This document shows, piece by piece, positions 29,380 to 40,129 of a DNA stretch of 64,000 nt. Position 1 is the stretch's first letter. Each line of letters begins with the position of its first letter. Where the stretch lies: contig NW_017567012.1 in assembly GCF_001661265.1 (NCBI RefSeq), positions 285,733-349,732 on the forward strand. The letters run 5' to 3'. The notes below the pieces were generated by a model that searched no databases, was not told the origin of the DNA, and saw nothing but the letters and a program-made list of their open reading frames with translations. The DNA is from Saitoella complicata NRRL Y-17804. Its lineage: Eukaryota > Ascomycota > Saitoellomycetes > Saitoellales > Saitoellaceae. Both the position numbers and the translations under genes were made by a program.

Positions 29380-30552
29380 TTACTTCCCCTTCTTCGCCTC
29401 CTTCTTTTCAGCAACTTTCTCAGCCTTTTCCGCCTTCTTCTTCTCCAGGGTACTCCTAACCTCCAAGGCCTTTACTTCTTTCTCCGTAACCTCCCACAAC
29501 GCCGTTGCAAACCCCCTATCCTCAACCTCCTTCCTCTGCGCCTTTTTCTCTCTACACTCACCAAACAACTTCCCTCCCTCACCTTGTAAGACTTCGGGTG
29601 ACATGGCGCAGTGTAGAACAGGCTGTGCACCGCCAAGTGGAGTTTTGAGGATGAAAGCCCAGAAGAGCCAGGTAAGGAGGTAAATGAGGAGACCGAACAG
29701 TGAACCGAATGTCAGGAAGCGGCGGGTTAAGGATGTCCGGATAAGGCCGGGGTCTACCATCATCACCCTGACCTTATTTGGGTTCTTATCGGGTCGTTCA
29801 TAAACGTCACACCGACGTTGGAGTTCAGCGCCATATGTCATGAGCGCCAGTTTCGAGGCCCCATACACGCGCCATGGACGGGAAGATGGATACCCCCGTT
29901 TTTGGAAATCGAAATCGGCGAGGTCGAGGTCGGCGAGGACGTAGGCCGCGCAGGTCAGGAGGATGACGCGGACGTCGCGGTCGGCGGGTTGGGCTCGAAG
30001 AGCGGGGGAGAGAATGTTGAGGAGGTGCGTGTGGGCGAGGTAGTTCACACCCCATTGTTCTTCGACACCGTCTCGGGTGACACGTCGTTCCTTGAAGGGT
30101 GGGGTAGCGACTCCGGCTGCGCAGATGACCATGTCGAGTCTCCGTACGGGTGCGTTGTCAATCCATTTTGTCGCGAACTTTCGAACGGAGGAGAGGTCCG
30201 CCAAGTCACACGCCTCGGCATAGATGAGTTGATTATCCGTCCGTGCCCGTAGATCAGTGATATAGTCAACCGTAAACTCATCCGACAAGGAACGTACGAG
30301 CAACACGATCTGCGCACCTCTCCTCGCCAGATCCTCGACCACCGCCGCTCCTATACCGGAAGTCCCTCCGGTTACCATCACCACCTTTCCGTGCATGTTT
30401 CGTTCCCAGGTGTTTGTGCTTCCGGCAAAGTACTTTCTAGCGAGAAAAGCGGCGCCGGCGTAGATACCATAACTTCGGATATAAGACCAAGGGCCTTGGA
30501 GGTAAACAGACAAGGGTTCATCGAGGACATACTGAACCCAAGGAACAGGCAT
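29380..30552 (-). CDS. Short-chain dehydrogenase/reductase, Env9/RDH-like, membrane anchored
   Basis: Start ATG 30552 gives 390 aa in one exon. A hydrophobic N-terminal segment (SYGIYAGAAFLARKYF) precedes the Rossmann fold: VVMVTGGTSGIG for the cofactor, then CAAGVATP (NAAG-like) and VYGASKLALM with the YxxxK pair. A second hydrophobic stretch (FGLLIYLLTWLFWAFIL, about 290-310) and a Lys/Glu-rich tail follow. Layout resembles yeast Env9, a lipid-droplet SDR, and vertebrate RDH11-14. The strand carrying the usual catalytic Ser reads VILLTCAAY, with Cys where Ser is expected. Substrate unknown. Confidence 0.85.
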   Translation of the reverse strand: MPVPWVQYVLDEPLSVYLQGPWSYIRSYGIYAGAAFLARKYFAGSTNTWERNMHGKVVMVTGGTSGIGAAVVEDLARRGAQIVLLVRSLSDEFTVDYITDLRARTDNQLIYAEACDLADLSSVRKFATKWIDNAPVRRLDMVICAAGVATPPFKERRVTRDGVEEQWGVNYLAHTHLLNILSPALRAQPADRDVRVILLTCAAYVLADLDLADFDFQKRGYPSSRPWRVYGASKLALMTYGAELQRRCDVYERPDKNPNKVRVMMVDPGLIRTSLTRRFLTFGSLFGLLIYLLTWLFWAFILKTPLGGAQPVLHCAMSPEVLQGEGGKLFGECREKKAQRKEVEDRGFATALWEVTEKEVKALEVRSTLEKKKAEKAEKVAEKKEAKKGK

Positions 30553-30879
30553 TGTGATACTATGTGATGGGGTAGATGGTTGTGGTTCGAGGAAGTGTTG
30601 CCGAGGAAACGTGTACGTGGCTCGAGCTCGTGTAACGTAGACACGGCCCAAGTTCCGCTTCCGAGAGCAAAAGTTGGGTGGTTAACGTGAACATTAAACA
30701 GTTTGAGAATCATACGAGATGAACAAATAGTTTCTATTGGGAAACAATACCATATGCTGACCAGCCTTATCCAAGAAGCTTCAAACGCCGTACCCATGCC
30801 CATGACATGTAATGATCCGAAACAAATAAACAAATGCCATCAATGCCTTCAACGTACAAAACTGCATCTCCACCCAGTT
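30553..30879. other. 327-bp intergenic region upstream of the SDR gene
   Basis: Holds the SDR promoter and the 3' flank of COX10. The SDR-proximal part has ccacccaactttt on the minus strand (30669-30680), a word also seen upstream of DPH2/RLP24 and RTC5. Confidence 0.4.
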
Positions 30880-32142
30880 CTACGCCTCCGTCTTTACAAC
30901 GGCCTGCTGTACATCCTCCAAAACCTTAATATCGTCCCCGTACCACCCAATCAACTCCCAAAGCCAATCCCACAACCCAACCTTATGCACCATCGCCAAA
31001 CCCAGCAACAGCGGTAAATGCCAGATACTCGCAAAGAACAACTTCCGCGCTCTCTTATCATCCCTCCACTTCCAGAATTTGTAGCTTTCGGCGATGAGCC
31101 AGCCGTTGACGAGCGTAGAGTCGATGAGGAAGAATGGGTCGCAGACGGAGGTCAGGGAGAGGGCCCAGGAGAGGGGAAGGCAGAGGAGGGAGTAGCGGAG
31201 GGCGACGCGGGCGTTTAGGGCTGGGTCGGTGACGGAAGTCATGCGGTAGCCGGCACGAGCGTACTCGCTCCGTAAATTCCAGGCCAGAGCGTTAAAGTGC
31301 GGGAATTGCCACGCAAACAGCAACCCAGCCAACGCCCAACCACCTGGATGAGCGAACGTCGGGTCAAGCGCTGCCCAGCCCATAAGAGGAGGAAGCGCGC
31401 CGACGAGAGCTCCAACCCAGGTGTTTGCGATCGAGATGCGCTTCATAGGTGTGTAGACCCCAGCGTACAAAACAATATTCGCCAATCCCAACCCCGCAAC
31501 CGTCATATTCGTCCCAAGCGTCAACAACCCCACCCCCGTAACCCCCGCCGCCGTCGCGAACGCCAACGCTTGATTCGGCAACACAGCACCCCTTACCAAC
31601 GGCCGATTCCGAGTCCGTGTCATCTGTGCATCGAATGGTGGTTCGATAAGCATGTTGAATGCGTTAGCGGAGGCGGAGCAGAGGGTTGTTCCGATTGTGA
31701 GGGACAGGAGGGCTGGGAGGGTTGAGGCGGGAAAGGGAGCGATTGCGTAGGCGGACATTGTTGTTAGGACTACGAGCATTGTCAGGCGGGGTTTTGAGAG
31801 TTCGAGGAAGGGTTTGTAGGAGAGTGGTGGGGCTGGTGTTAGGTTTGTGAAATGTGGATTTGAAGGGTTTGATGAAGATGGTGATGGCGGTGTTGATATA
31901 GACTCCTCTTTGAGTGACGCCGCTGTTGACTGCAGTCGTAATGATTTCGACGCTGTTGGCGACGACGATAGTAGTTGATTCGACGTAAACACCGATCCCC
32001 TCATCATCTGCTGCGAAAAGAACGTCTCCACAGTCCTCCCCGAAGCCGTTACCCCTCCCACCCTTGCACGCGTATGTATCGAGCGGCGCAGCGAGACTCT
32101 ACACGACTGACATATCGTCGATTGCCGTAGAAAGGATCGCAT
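30880..32142 (-). CDS. COX10: Protoheme IX farnesyltransferase, mitochondrial (heme O synthase)
   Basis: UbiA-family inner-membrane prenyltransferase that farnesylates heme b on the way to heme a for cytochrome oxidase. The ATG at 32142 gives 420 aa with a strong mitochondrial presequence (MRSFLRQSTICQSCRVSLRRSIHTRAR). Family motifs: SKPRLTMLVVLTTMSAY, ANAFNMLIEPPFDAQMTRTRNRPLV (the prenyl-diphosphate-binding region) and PHFNALAWNLRSEYARAGYRM. Seven to nine membrane helices are evident. An in-frame upstream ATG at 32256 would add 38 residues, but these lack targeting character. No intron. Confidence 0.95.
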   Translation of the reverse strand: MRSFLRQSTICQSCRVSLRRSIHTRARVGGVTASGRTVETFFSQQMMRGSVFTSNQLLSSSPTASKSLRLQSTAASLKEESISTPPSPSSSNPSNPHFTNLTPAPPLSYKPFLELSKPRLTMLVVLTTMSAYAIAPFPASTLPALLSLTIGTTLCSASANAFNMLIEPPFDAQMTRTRNRPLVRGAVLPNQALAFATAAGVTGVGLLTLGTNMTVAGLGLANIVLYAGVYTPMKRISIANTWVGALVGALPPLMGWAALDPTFAHPGGWALAGLLFAWQFPHFNALAWNLRSEYARAGYRMTSVTDPALNARVALRYSLLCLPLSWALSLTSVCDPFFLIDSTLVNGWLIAESYKFWKWRDDKRARKLFFASIWHLPLLLGLAMVHKVGLWDWLWELIGWYGDDIKVLEDVQQAVVKTEA

Positions 32143-32301
32143 CCTGGATCGTCTACAGGTATTTTTTATGCCTCGTCGTCGATATCTCCAGATTTTGGTG
32201 CAGCGCTGACGGGGCTCAGCCACGGGACGAGCGTGGCTGGTGAGGGATGCTGTCATGCCTGTCTACGTTACATCGAACCTCTCCCGCCTGACAAAGATTC
32301 G
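32143..32301. promoter_or_regulatory. Shared divergent promoter, COX10 / ATRIP-like gene
   Basis: 159 bp between preferred start codons; it contains the alternative COX10 ATG at 32256. No TATA box recognised. Confidence 0.4.
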
Positions 32302-34482
32302 ATGGACGACGATGAATTCGCCTTCGACGACGATATCGACCTCGACGAACTCCAGAAAGTCGAAGATGCCGCCATCGTCACATTAACACAACAGCCCGCC
32401 GCACGAGGGCGGATCGAAGTTCCGGGTACCGACCTGGGATCAGCGGCGGGATACCATTTGAGTTACGGCCAAGCACGGGTCGCACAGCTGAGGAGGGATG
32501 GATCGGATTTACGGAGGAGTACGACGGGAGAATCGATGGGGCAAGAGCTTGGGATAGGTGGTGCGCCACCGAGACGGTCGACGTCGGATTTATCTGCTAT
32601 TGCACCCCAGCAAGGAGTACCACCACGGTGGCAGCAGCCTCGGTCATACTCGAGTAACCTATCTACGGTGGGGCAGGTCCCCTCTCCAGCAGCACTTCCA
32701 TCACCACCTCCCCTCCCTCAACTACCAACAACTACCAAGACCACGAACCCCATCCCCACCAACCCCAGCGACCTTGTCAAGGAACTAGAAGCCCTCCGCG
32801 CGCAGAACTCCTCCCTCCAATCCTCTCTCGCAACCTCAACGACCCTCCTCTCCTCCCACGCCGGCCAAATATCCCTCCTCCGCTCCAACTTATCCCGCCT
32901 CTCCACCTCCCACTCCGCTGCCCTGATATCGGCGAAACAGGAGGTGCGGGAAGCGGAAGAGAGCGCGAGGAGGGAGTTGGAAAGTTTGAAGGGGGAGTTG
33001 GAGAGGGAGAGGGTTGAGAAGGGATTTTTGGAGAGGGAGGTTAGGGAGGTTGGGGAGATGAGTAAGGAGTTGAGGGCGAAACTGGCTGCTGGTGGGGCGA
33101 GTGCAGAAACACCGAGAAAGAAGACGAACGGCGATGCGGGTGGGTGGGTTGGACAGAGGGAGTTTGAGGGGAATGATGACCAGATCATTCGACGCAAACG
33201 GAGACGAACGACGTCTGCCAATCAACCCCATGACGCTCCAGTACCCGAGACCGACGAAAGCGAGGCACCAATCGTGGTTGTCCCTGCTGTCAAAGCCGAA
33301 GAACACGACCGCCTCGATTTCATCCACGAACTCATCGCATACACCCCTCCCTTCGCCTCCTCAACCTCCTATATTGCACTCTCTACTTGCACCCTCCCTA
33401 AGTCATCTCTTCCAATCTCAACCTCCCTCACGCATCAAATCCTGATTGACTCGTCCGTCCTCACCGCGGAGTCATTACCAAAGCGAGTTTTGGAAGTCCT
33501 GTTGGATATGGCAAATAAAATCGAACAAGAACAGATGTGGCCAGCATTGGTACACCTCTTCTTCTTAGCAGAATGGACGATGATATGTCATCCCCATATC
33601 GAAACCCTGAGGGAGACGTTGGAGGGTTGGTTAGCGTTCACGAAACGCGTTATTGCGCAAGAAATGATTCCACGGATTCAGTCTACAGATCTCGACGCCG
33701 AGACGGACCCAGCAGAAGGGGCACTGGAAAGTGTAGATGCTGCATGGCAGGTATTGGAGACACTGCTATTTGTCGTCGGCGCAGCCGGTTCCAAAGAAGA
33801 GGACACCATAAGGAAAATCTGGGGAACGCTCGGCTTGGAATGGACACTAATGTCCCTCCACCCGAAACAACGCTCCGCTGTAACCTCGGCAGCTCTTCGG
33901 ACCTTGCACCGCTCAATAACCCCGACCTCGCTCGGACCACTCCTCCCACCATCCATCGATTCAAACACGAGCGATGAAACAGAACGGGCAAAGGAGCGAA
34001 CTTATTTGTTTGACGCGCTGACGAAATATCTCATCCGTCCCCAAACCTCGCTCACGCTCAAATGCCTCGTCATCGACGTCCTCGCCCGCAACCACTCCCT
34101 CCATTCCTCTACCCTCCAACCTCGGACGGAGAAAATGCTCATCCCCCGCCTCATCCGTTGCATAACCTCCACCGTCACCTTCGCCTACAACCGCCCCTCC
34201 GCCCCGTCCCCACCCCTCACCACCCTCCTGCGCTCCTCCGTCCGTCTCCTCCGCTCCATCGCACCCGTCGATAAACCAGAACAATTACTACAGGAAATAG
34301 TGAGTGCGGGGACGGGGACGTTCCAGGCGTTCGTGGTGGGCATGACGAGGGTTGCGTTTGATGAGTGGGAGGGCGAGGAAGAAGGGTGGGGGGATGATGT
34401 TGCGGAGTTTGCGAGGGAGGTTTTGGAATGTGGGGTTAGTCCGGAGGAGGGGGATCAGATTTATGAGGTGATGTATACTTAG
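32302..34482 (+). CDS. DNA damage checkpoint protein, ATRIP/Ddc2/Rad26 (UvsD) family
   Basis: Obligate partner of the ATR/Mec1 kinase; it brings the kinase to RPA-coated single-stranded DNA. Start ATG 32302 gives 726 aa in one exon. The N-terminus MDDDEFAFDDDIDLDELQKVEDAAIVTLTQQ is the acidic RPA-binding element of this family. A long coiled coil lies at about 155-260 (LVKELEALRAQNSSLQSSL, REVGEMSKELRAKL). A basic nuclear signal (RRKRRRT) follows, then a large helical C-terminal domain with HEAT-like character. Sequence divergence in this family is high, so the name rests on the acidic start, coiled coil and helical tail in that order. Confidence 0.72.
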   Translation: MDDDEFAFDDDIDLDELQKVEDAAIVTLTQQPAARGRIEVPGTDLGSAAGYHLSYGQARVAQLRRDGSDLRRSTTGESMGQELGIGGAPPRRSTSDLSAIAPQQGVPPRWQQPRSYSSNLSTVGQVPSPAALPSPPPLPQLPTTTKTTNPIPTNPSDLVKELEALRAQNSSLQSSLATSTTLLSSHAGQISLLRSNLSRLSTSHSAALISAKQEVREAEESARRELESLKGELERERVEKGFLEREVREVGEMSKELRAKLAAGGASAETPRKKTNGDAGGWVGQREFEGNDDQIIRRKRRRTTSANQPHDAPVPETDESEAPIVVVPAVKAEEHDRLDFIHELIAYTPPFASSTSYIALSTCTLPKSSLPISTSLTHQILIDSSVLTAESLPKRVLEVLLDMANKIEQEQMWPALVHLFFLAEWTMICHPHIETLRETLEGWLAFTKRVIAQEMIPRIQSTDLDAETDPAEGALESVDAAWQVLETLLFVVGAAGSKEEDTIRKIWGTLGLEWTLMSLHPKQRSAVTSAALRTLHRSITPTSLGPLLPPSIDSNTSDETERAKERTYLFDALTKYLIRPQTSLTLKCLVIDVLARNHSLHSSTLQPRTEKMLIPRLIRCITSTVTFAYNRPSAPSPPLTTLLRSSVRLLRSIAPVDKPEQLLQEIVSAGTGTFQAFVVGMTRVAFDEWEGEEEGWGDDVAEFAREVLECGVSPEEGDQIYEVMYT

Positions 34483-35211
34483 ATGATCAGGGATAGCATG
34501 CTTTCGAGGTGTGGTTGAGGGTAGATGGTCATTGGCAATTGGGCTACGGTTACGGCGTTATATTCTTCTCCATGTTGCATAGAGGCTTCATCTATCCAGA
34601 TAAGGGCGTGTGCTCCTCAATTCACGTCAGGCAACCCCGAGCCGGCATTGATATTACAGACGGAGTCTCTAACCAACATCGTCATCACAGGGATTCGTGC
34701 TCCACCTCCCAAAAGGGTTGCCGCCATTGCACGAGTCTCAAGTTACAAGTAAACCAGAGCAAATATCGACAAGGAACATTGAGAAGAGCATGCCCACTCG
34801 GGGTTTCCCACGACCTCAGCAACTGACGTCGAGCTTCGAGCAAAAATGTCTGAACTTCCGCGGGTCGCCTTCCTAACCCACTCAAACCATACAAGACGTA
34901 AAAGAAGACCCCAAACGTCACAAAATGTAGTAGAAATCATCACCTTCCATACACTCGATAACCCCTCCTTATCGCACCCGCTGCACGCCTGCCCCCGCAC
35001 CCCCAACGCACATGACGCTCATCTGCGCCTGTCGGCCGCGCTGCCGTGAACCTTCTCAGTCACCCCCCCCCCCCCGATCTGGCAGGACCTGACCTGGATC
35101 CCCGCAAATCAATAAGCCGGGCTGTTTATATTTGATCTGATTCGCCCGCCCTCATACCTGCTGGTACGTACTCGCAATTGATCCTTAAAGAGGAGAGGAG
35201 TTGGGTTGGCT
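34483..35211. other. 729-bp gene-free stretch with a C13 run
   Basis: The longest gap in the window. It carries a 13-base C homopolymer (35063-35075) and a TATA-like gtttatattt near 35124, about 85 bp before the F-box start. Open frames on both strands are short and lack conserved features. It probably holds a long 5' leader or regulatory DNA for the F-box gene. Confidence 0.5.
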
Positions 35212-36634
35212 ATGGCTACAGTTTCGCTAATGCCTCACGCAGCTACAGCTACAGCTACAGCTAGGGCTGTCCCGGCTGATCAGTATTCGCTTTGTGAGTT
35301 ACTCATTGCGCTCAAGGCTCCTAAGAGTTCGGGAGGTAGGGGTGGAGTTGGAGTTGGTGTTGCGGATTGTTCGAGGAGTGCGTCGGGGAGTGTCACGCCT
35401 CTTCGGTATTCCAAGGCTACAGCACTTGCTATGAGCAGATCAGCCTCGAACATGGCTGCACACGATCAGGTGGACGACAAGGCCCGTGATCCTAGAGGGA
35501 TTTTACCGCCGGAGTTGATAGAACCGATTTTTGAGTATTTGGATACGCAGTCGCTCTACGCTTGTGCGTTGACTTGTCGCGCCTTCCACGTCGTTGCTTC
35601 TCCCCTTTTATGGCGGGCACCGAGTGTGAAGATACCCCCGAAATGGTTCGCGTTTCTCGAGAGGTTGGACCATGGAGTTTGGAGGAAAGAGAAATGGGGC
35701 GAGCGAGTTAGGTGTTTGGATTTGGGGGTAAATGGGATGTTTCATGTCATTAATGACGAATTGGTTGAGCGGTTGCTTCGGAAGTGTACGAGACTTGACA
35801 CTTTTGTTGCGAGGGTTGCGGATGGGTATAAAGTTGCAAGTTGTTCCCTATCTCTCTGACGCTTGGTAAGTGTTGGGCTAATTGGTGGTGTGTTGATAGA
35901 TCCCACCACACTTCCTCCTCCTCCTCCCCCCAACCCTCCGCTCCCTAACGCTCAATTTCTCCCGCAGCGGCAAGTTTTCCGACGCACACTTGATTCGAAT
36001 GTTGACGCAACTCCCGAACCTCCGTGTGCTGGGGCTGTTACATTCGACATTCACTGATCTGGTGCTGAAATACATTCCAGCAGAAGGGTTGGTGGAACTG
36101 GATTTGTCGGGCGCGGGAGGGTTGAGCAGGCGGGGCATGGAGTCTTTGATGGCACGATGTACGAAGGCTGAAGTGGTCAAGTTGAATGATATGGGGGTCG
36201 TCATCGACTGGAGCGTGCTCGCGGCCCTGGCGTCCGGGGTCGCTGGGACTACTGGGAAGTGGTACGTACCTCCCAGGCAGACGAGCAGATTGAGGGTGTT
36301 GGAGTGCATGAACTACATCCCATTCACGCACTTAATCGACGAAGAGCTCATCTCTCTCGCTCGCTTCTGCTCCCGTCTCGAACGCGTTGATTTTCGTAAT
36401 CACACCCGGGTTGGTGACGCTTCGATCATCGCTCTACTCAAGACTAACCCCAATATTATATACGTGGGGTGTTCGACTAAGGCTGAGGGATTGGCAGCAG
36501 CGGGACCGGTGCCGGAGGGAGGTGGGAGGGGCATTAGTGGGAGGTTGAAGGGGATGTTGGAGTTTAGTGGGGTTGAGGTTCAGTGTGCGGTTGGGATGAG
36601 TGGGGGGATGTATGGGTTTGCTGGACCAAGGTAG
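35212..36634 (+). CDS. F-box protein with leucine-rich C-terminal region
   Basis: Probable substrate receptor of an SCF ubiquitin ligase. Exons are 35212-35832 and 35900-36634. Removing the 67-nt intron (gttgca..tgatag) restores DGYKIPPHFLLLLPPTLRSLTLNFS, a leucine-rich repeat. The protein is 451 aa. The F-box is at about residues 98-145: ILPPELIEPIFEYLDTQSLY, CALTCRAFHVVASPLLWRAP. LRR-like units follow (LPNLRVLGLLHSTFTDLVLKYI, LVELDLSGAGGLSRRGMESL, CSRLERVDFRNHTRVGDASI). The N-terminus includes a short run from a (gctaca)n hexanucleotide, encoding alternating Ala/Thr. Substrate unknown. Confidence 0.85.
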
Positions 36635-37013
36635 GGTAGGGAGGTTGGGAGGGGAATGAGAGTTCTGGATGTAGCAGGAGGGCAGGATGAATGGATTGGA
36701 TGTGAAGGTGGATTCGCAATGGGACGTGGGAGTGGGTAAGGAGCATTACGATACCAATACAATATCTTCAGGGCAGGTTCTCAATTCGAAGTATACAAAT
36801 GTTACAAGGGAGCAAGCATGGGTTCGTGTATCTACCTGGGTGAACTCCGTCATCGTCCTGGGGTTGCTGCGTTACGTACTCGAAGTCGAAGCGCGGCTCG
36901 ACGACGAAGCAAGCAGAAGAAGGACAACGAAGGGCAATTGCACTCAGACGAAGACCCTCAACCATCCAAGGCAAAGCAGAATTATACCCTTAACAACATA
37001 CCGCACAGCCGCA
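36635..37013. other. 379-bp region upstream of RPN2
   Basis: Promoter region of the proteasome gene. The frame upstream of the RPN2 ATG is open but starts without conserved sequence. I looked for the yeast Rpn4 site GGTGGCAAA and did not find it. Confidence 0.5.
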
Positions 37014-39913
37014 ATGCCCGGCCCAACCTCCGCATCCGCCCTCCTCGCCCTCCTCGACGAACCCGAACAAGACCTCCAAGCCCATGCCCTAACCCGCCTC
37101 AACGACCTCGTTGATATCTTCTGGGCCGAAATCGCTGATTCGGTCTCGAAGATTGAGGTTCTGTATGAAGATGAACGGTTTGGACAGAGAGAATTGGCGG
37201 CGTTGGTGGCGAGTAAGGTTTATTTCCATTTGGGGGAGTATGAGGAGAGTATGGCTTTTGCGCTTGGTGCGAAGGAGTGGTTTGATTTGGAGAGTGGGAG
37301 TGAGTATGTTGAGACTATTATCTGTATGTTGTTCCCGTCAATCGCAATTGCGGTGTACATTTGAGTGAAGGTCTAATGTTTTGGGTGACAGCTAAATGCA
37401 TTGACACCTATATCGACTTGTCCGTCAAGAGAGACGATGATCCAGCAAGTATCGGAACCGCAAAGATCGACCCCAGATTGCAGGATGTCGTGGAGCGTAT
37501 GTTCCGCCGCTGTCTCGACTCGGGAGAGTACAAACAAGGTCTCGGCATCGCCCTCGAATCTCGCCGACTAGACGCAATCGAGCACTTCATTACCGCCACA
37601 TCAACCACGGAAGATCTGAAAGCGTATGTTTTGAGCGCGTCGATGACCCTCGTCCAGAGTGTGACATTCAGGAATAAGGTGTTGAAATTGTTGGTGGATT
37701 TGTATTTGAAGGAGGGAAAGGGCGCCGAGCCGGATTATTTCAATGTTGGGAAGTGCGTGGTGTATTTGAACGACAACAAGATCGCGTTTGAGGTTTTGAG
37801 AGAGTTGGTCGCGAAGGGTGATGAGAAGCATCTCTTGACTGCGTATCAGATTGCTTTCGATTTCGATGCGTCCGCTACCCAAGATTTCTTGCAGAAGGTC
37901 TCTGCGGCGCTTCCGACGGACGATGAGAAGAACAAGGAAGTCTACGATCGTATTCGGAAGATTTTGTTGGGCGAGGAGAGTATTCCGCTTTTCCTCGAGT
38001 TCTTGTACCGCAACAACAAGACCGATATCCAGATTCTCAACAAGACCAAGGATACACTGGAAGCCCGCAACTCAATTTTCCACTCTGCGGTTACGTTTGC
38101 GAATGCATTCATGCATTCTGGTACCACCGCTGACGGATTCTTCCGCTCTAACCTCGATTGGTTGGCCAAGGCCACGAACTGGTCCAAGTTCTCTGCGACG
38201 GCGGCACTTGGAGTCATTCACAAGGGTCACTTGAGTCAGGCGATGACTTTGTTGCAGCCCTACTTGCCTCAGGACGGAGTTTCCACGTCTCCCTACTCTG
38301 AGGGTGGATCCTTGTTTGCGCTCGGTTTGATTCATGCAAACCACGGTGCTGGTGTTTTGGATTACCTTCGTACGCAGTTCAAGGCTACGCAGGATGAGAC
38401 CATCCAGCACGGTGCCGCCCTCGGTCTCGGTGTCGCTGGTATGGCGACCGGCAATGAAGATATCTATGAGGAGTTGAAGAATGTGTTGTTCGGTGACTCG
38501 GCGGTCGCTGGTGAGGCGACTGGGTTGGCTATGGGATTGGTCATGCTGGGAACGGGACACGAGAGAGCGTTGGAGGAGATGTTGCAATATGCCCACGAGA
38601 CGCAGCACGAGAAGATCATTCGTGGGTTGGCGGTGGGTATGGCTTTGTTGCAGTACGCGCGTGAGGAGAGTGCGGATGGGTTGATTGCGCAGTTGACCGG
38701 AGACGCTTCGCCGATTTTGAGGTATGGTGGTATCTGGACGATTGCGTTGGCTTACGCTGGAACGGGGAACAACAAGGCGATCCGGCAGTTGTTGCATTTC
38801 GCGGTGAGTGATGTGAATGACGACGTCAGGCGTGTTGCTGTCATGGCGCTTGGATTTATTCTGTTCCGGAATCCGGGTGCGGTGCCACGTTTGGTGGAGT
38901 TGTTGAGTGAGTCGTATAACCCGCATGTCCGATACGGCGCTTCCCTCGCTCTTGGTATCTCTTGTGCTGGAACTGGGATGCCTGAGGCGATCAAGTTGTT
39001 GGAGCCGATGATTAAGGACCCTACGGATTTCGTGAGGCAGGGTGCGCTTATTTCTATGGCGATGATTTTGATGCAGCATAATGATCAGACGAATCCGAAG
39101 GTTACGGAGGTTCGGGCACAGTTTGCTAAGACGATTGGGGAGAGGCATGAGGATGCCATGGCCAAGTTCGGTGCGGCGTTGGCGCAGGGTATCATTGACG
39201 CCGGAGGCCGGAACGTCACGATTGGGTTGCAGAGCCCGAGTGGTAGCTTGAACTTGCAAGGTATTGTCGGTATGGCCCTCTTCACTCAGTTCTGGTACTG
39301 GTTCCCTACTGCCCACTTCTTGTCGCTTGCGTTCACTCCTACGGCTGTCATTGGCTTGAACAAGGACCTCAAGGTCCCCAAGTTCGAGTTCGTGTCGAAT
39401 GCTAAGCCTAGTACCTTTGCTTACCCTCCTGAGGAGAAGGCTAAGGAGGAAAAGAAGGACGAGAAGATGGCTACGGTTGAGTTGAGTACCACCGCCAAGA
39501 CAAAGGCTAGGGCTAGGGCGAAGAAGGAGAAGGAGGGTGATAGTATGGAGTTGGATGAGCAGGATGTCAAAGTTGAGGAGGACAAGATGGAGACCGACGA
39601 GACTGAGAAGAAGGACGATAAGAAGGAGAAGAAGGAGAAGGAGCCTTCATCTGAGGCTAAGGAGAACATGACCCGTGTTGTGCCAGCTCAGTTGAAGTAT
39701 GTTACTTTTCTGGAGAGTGCACGGTATGTTCCTGTTAAGCAGGACTTGACGGGCGGTGTAGTGATGATGTTGAATAAGAAGCCTGAGGAGCCGGAGGAGT
39801 TGGTCGAGATGAAGGCGAGGACTGAGGCGGCTAGTGCGCCTGCTGATCAGGCCGAGGAGGAAGAGGCGCCTATGCCTGAAGCGTTTGAGTATCCTTTCCC
39901 GGCGGATGATTAG
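37014..39913 (+). CDS. RPN2: 26S proteasome regulatory subunit RPN2 (PSMD1)
   Basis: Largest non-ATPase base subunit; scaffold for Rpn10/Rpn13 and the lid. Exons are 37014-37323 and 37392-39913; the 68-nt intron splits a Ser codon, giving ETIISKCIDTYIDLS. The protein is 943 aa; yeast Rpn2 is 945. The N-terminal helical rod starts SALLALLDEPEQDLQAHALTRL. The PC-repeat toroid spans about 380-740 (GGSLFALGLIHANHG, GAALGLGVAGMATGN, GGIWTIALAYAGTGN, VRYGASLALGISCAGTG). It is followed by a Lys/Glu KEKE tract and the C-terminal FPADD end typical of Rpn13-binding tails. Codon use is more biased than in neighbours, as expected for an abundant protein. Confidence 0.97.
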
Positions 39914-40129
39914 AGGGTGCTGTCAGTGAGGGAGTCAAAGAGGAAACGAGAAAGAGGAAGAGTACGATATAGTTTATGATTGCATTAAACACAAGTTTCT
40001 ACTACTATCATCCCGTATGCATTTTCAACCGAGTTTGTGACCCTAGGTCTCACTCGCTCTCCCGCATTCGCCTCGCTCTCAGATCACGTGCCGTATCTTC
40101 ATTACCGCAGCTTCGAAAAGTCGGGAACG

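Noticed and set aside
35063-35075. C13 run as a structured or replication element
   Set aside because: A simple homopolymer without G-quadruplex or i-motif partner tracts nearby; may be partly a sequencing artefact.
38072-39316. Long minus-strand frame (over 400 codons) inside RPN2
   Set aside because: It is antisense to strongly conserved RPN2 sequence; the biased codon use of the real gene removes stops on the other strand.
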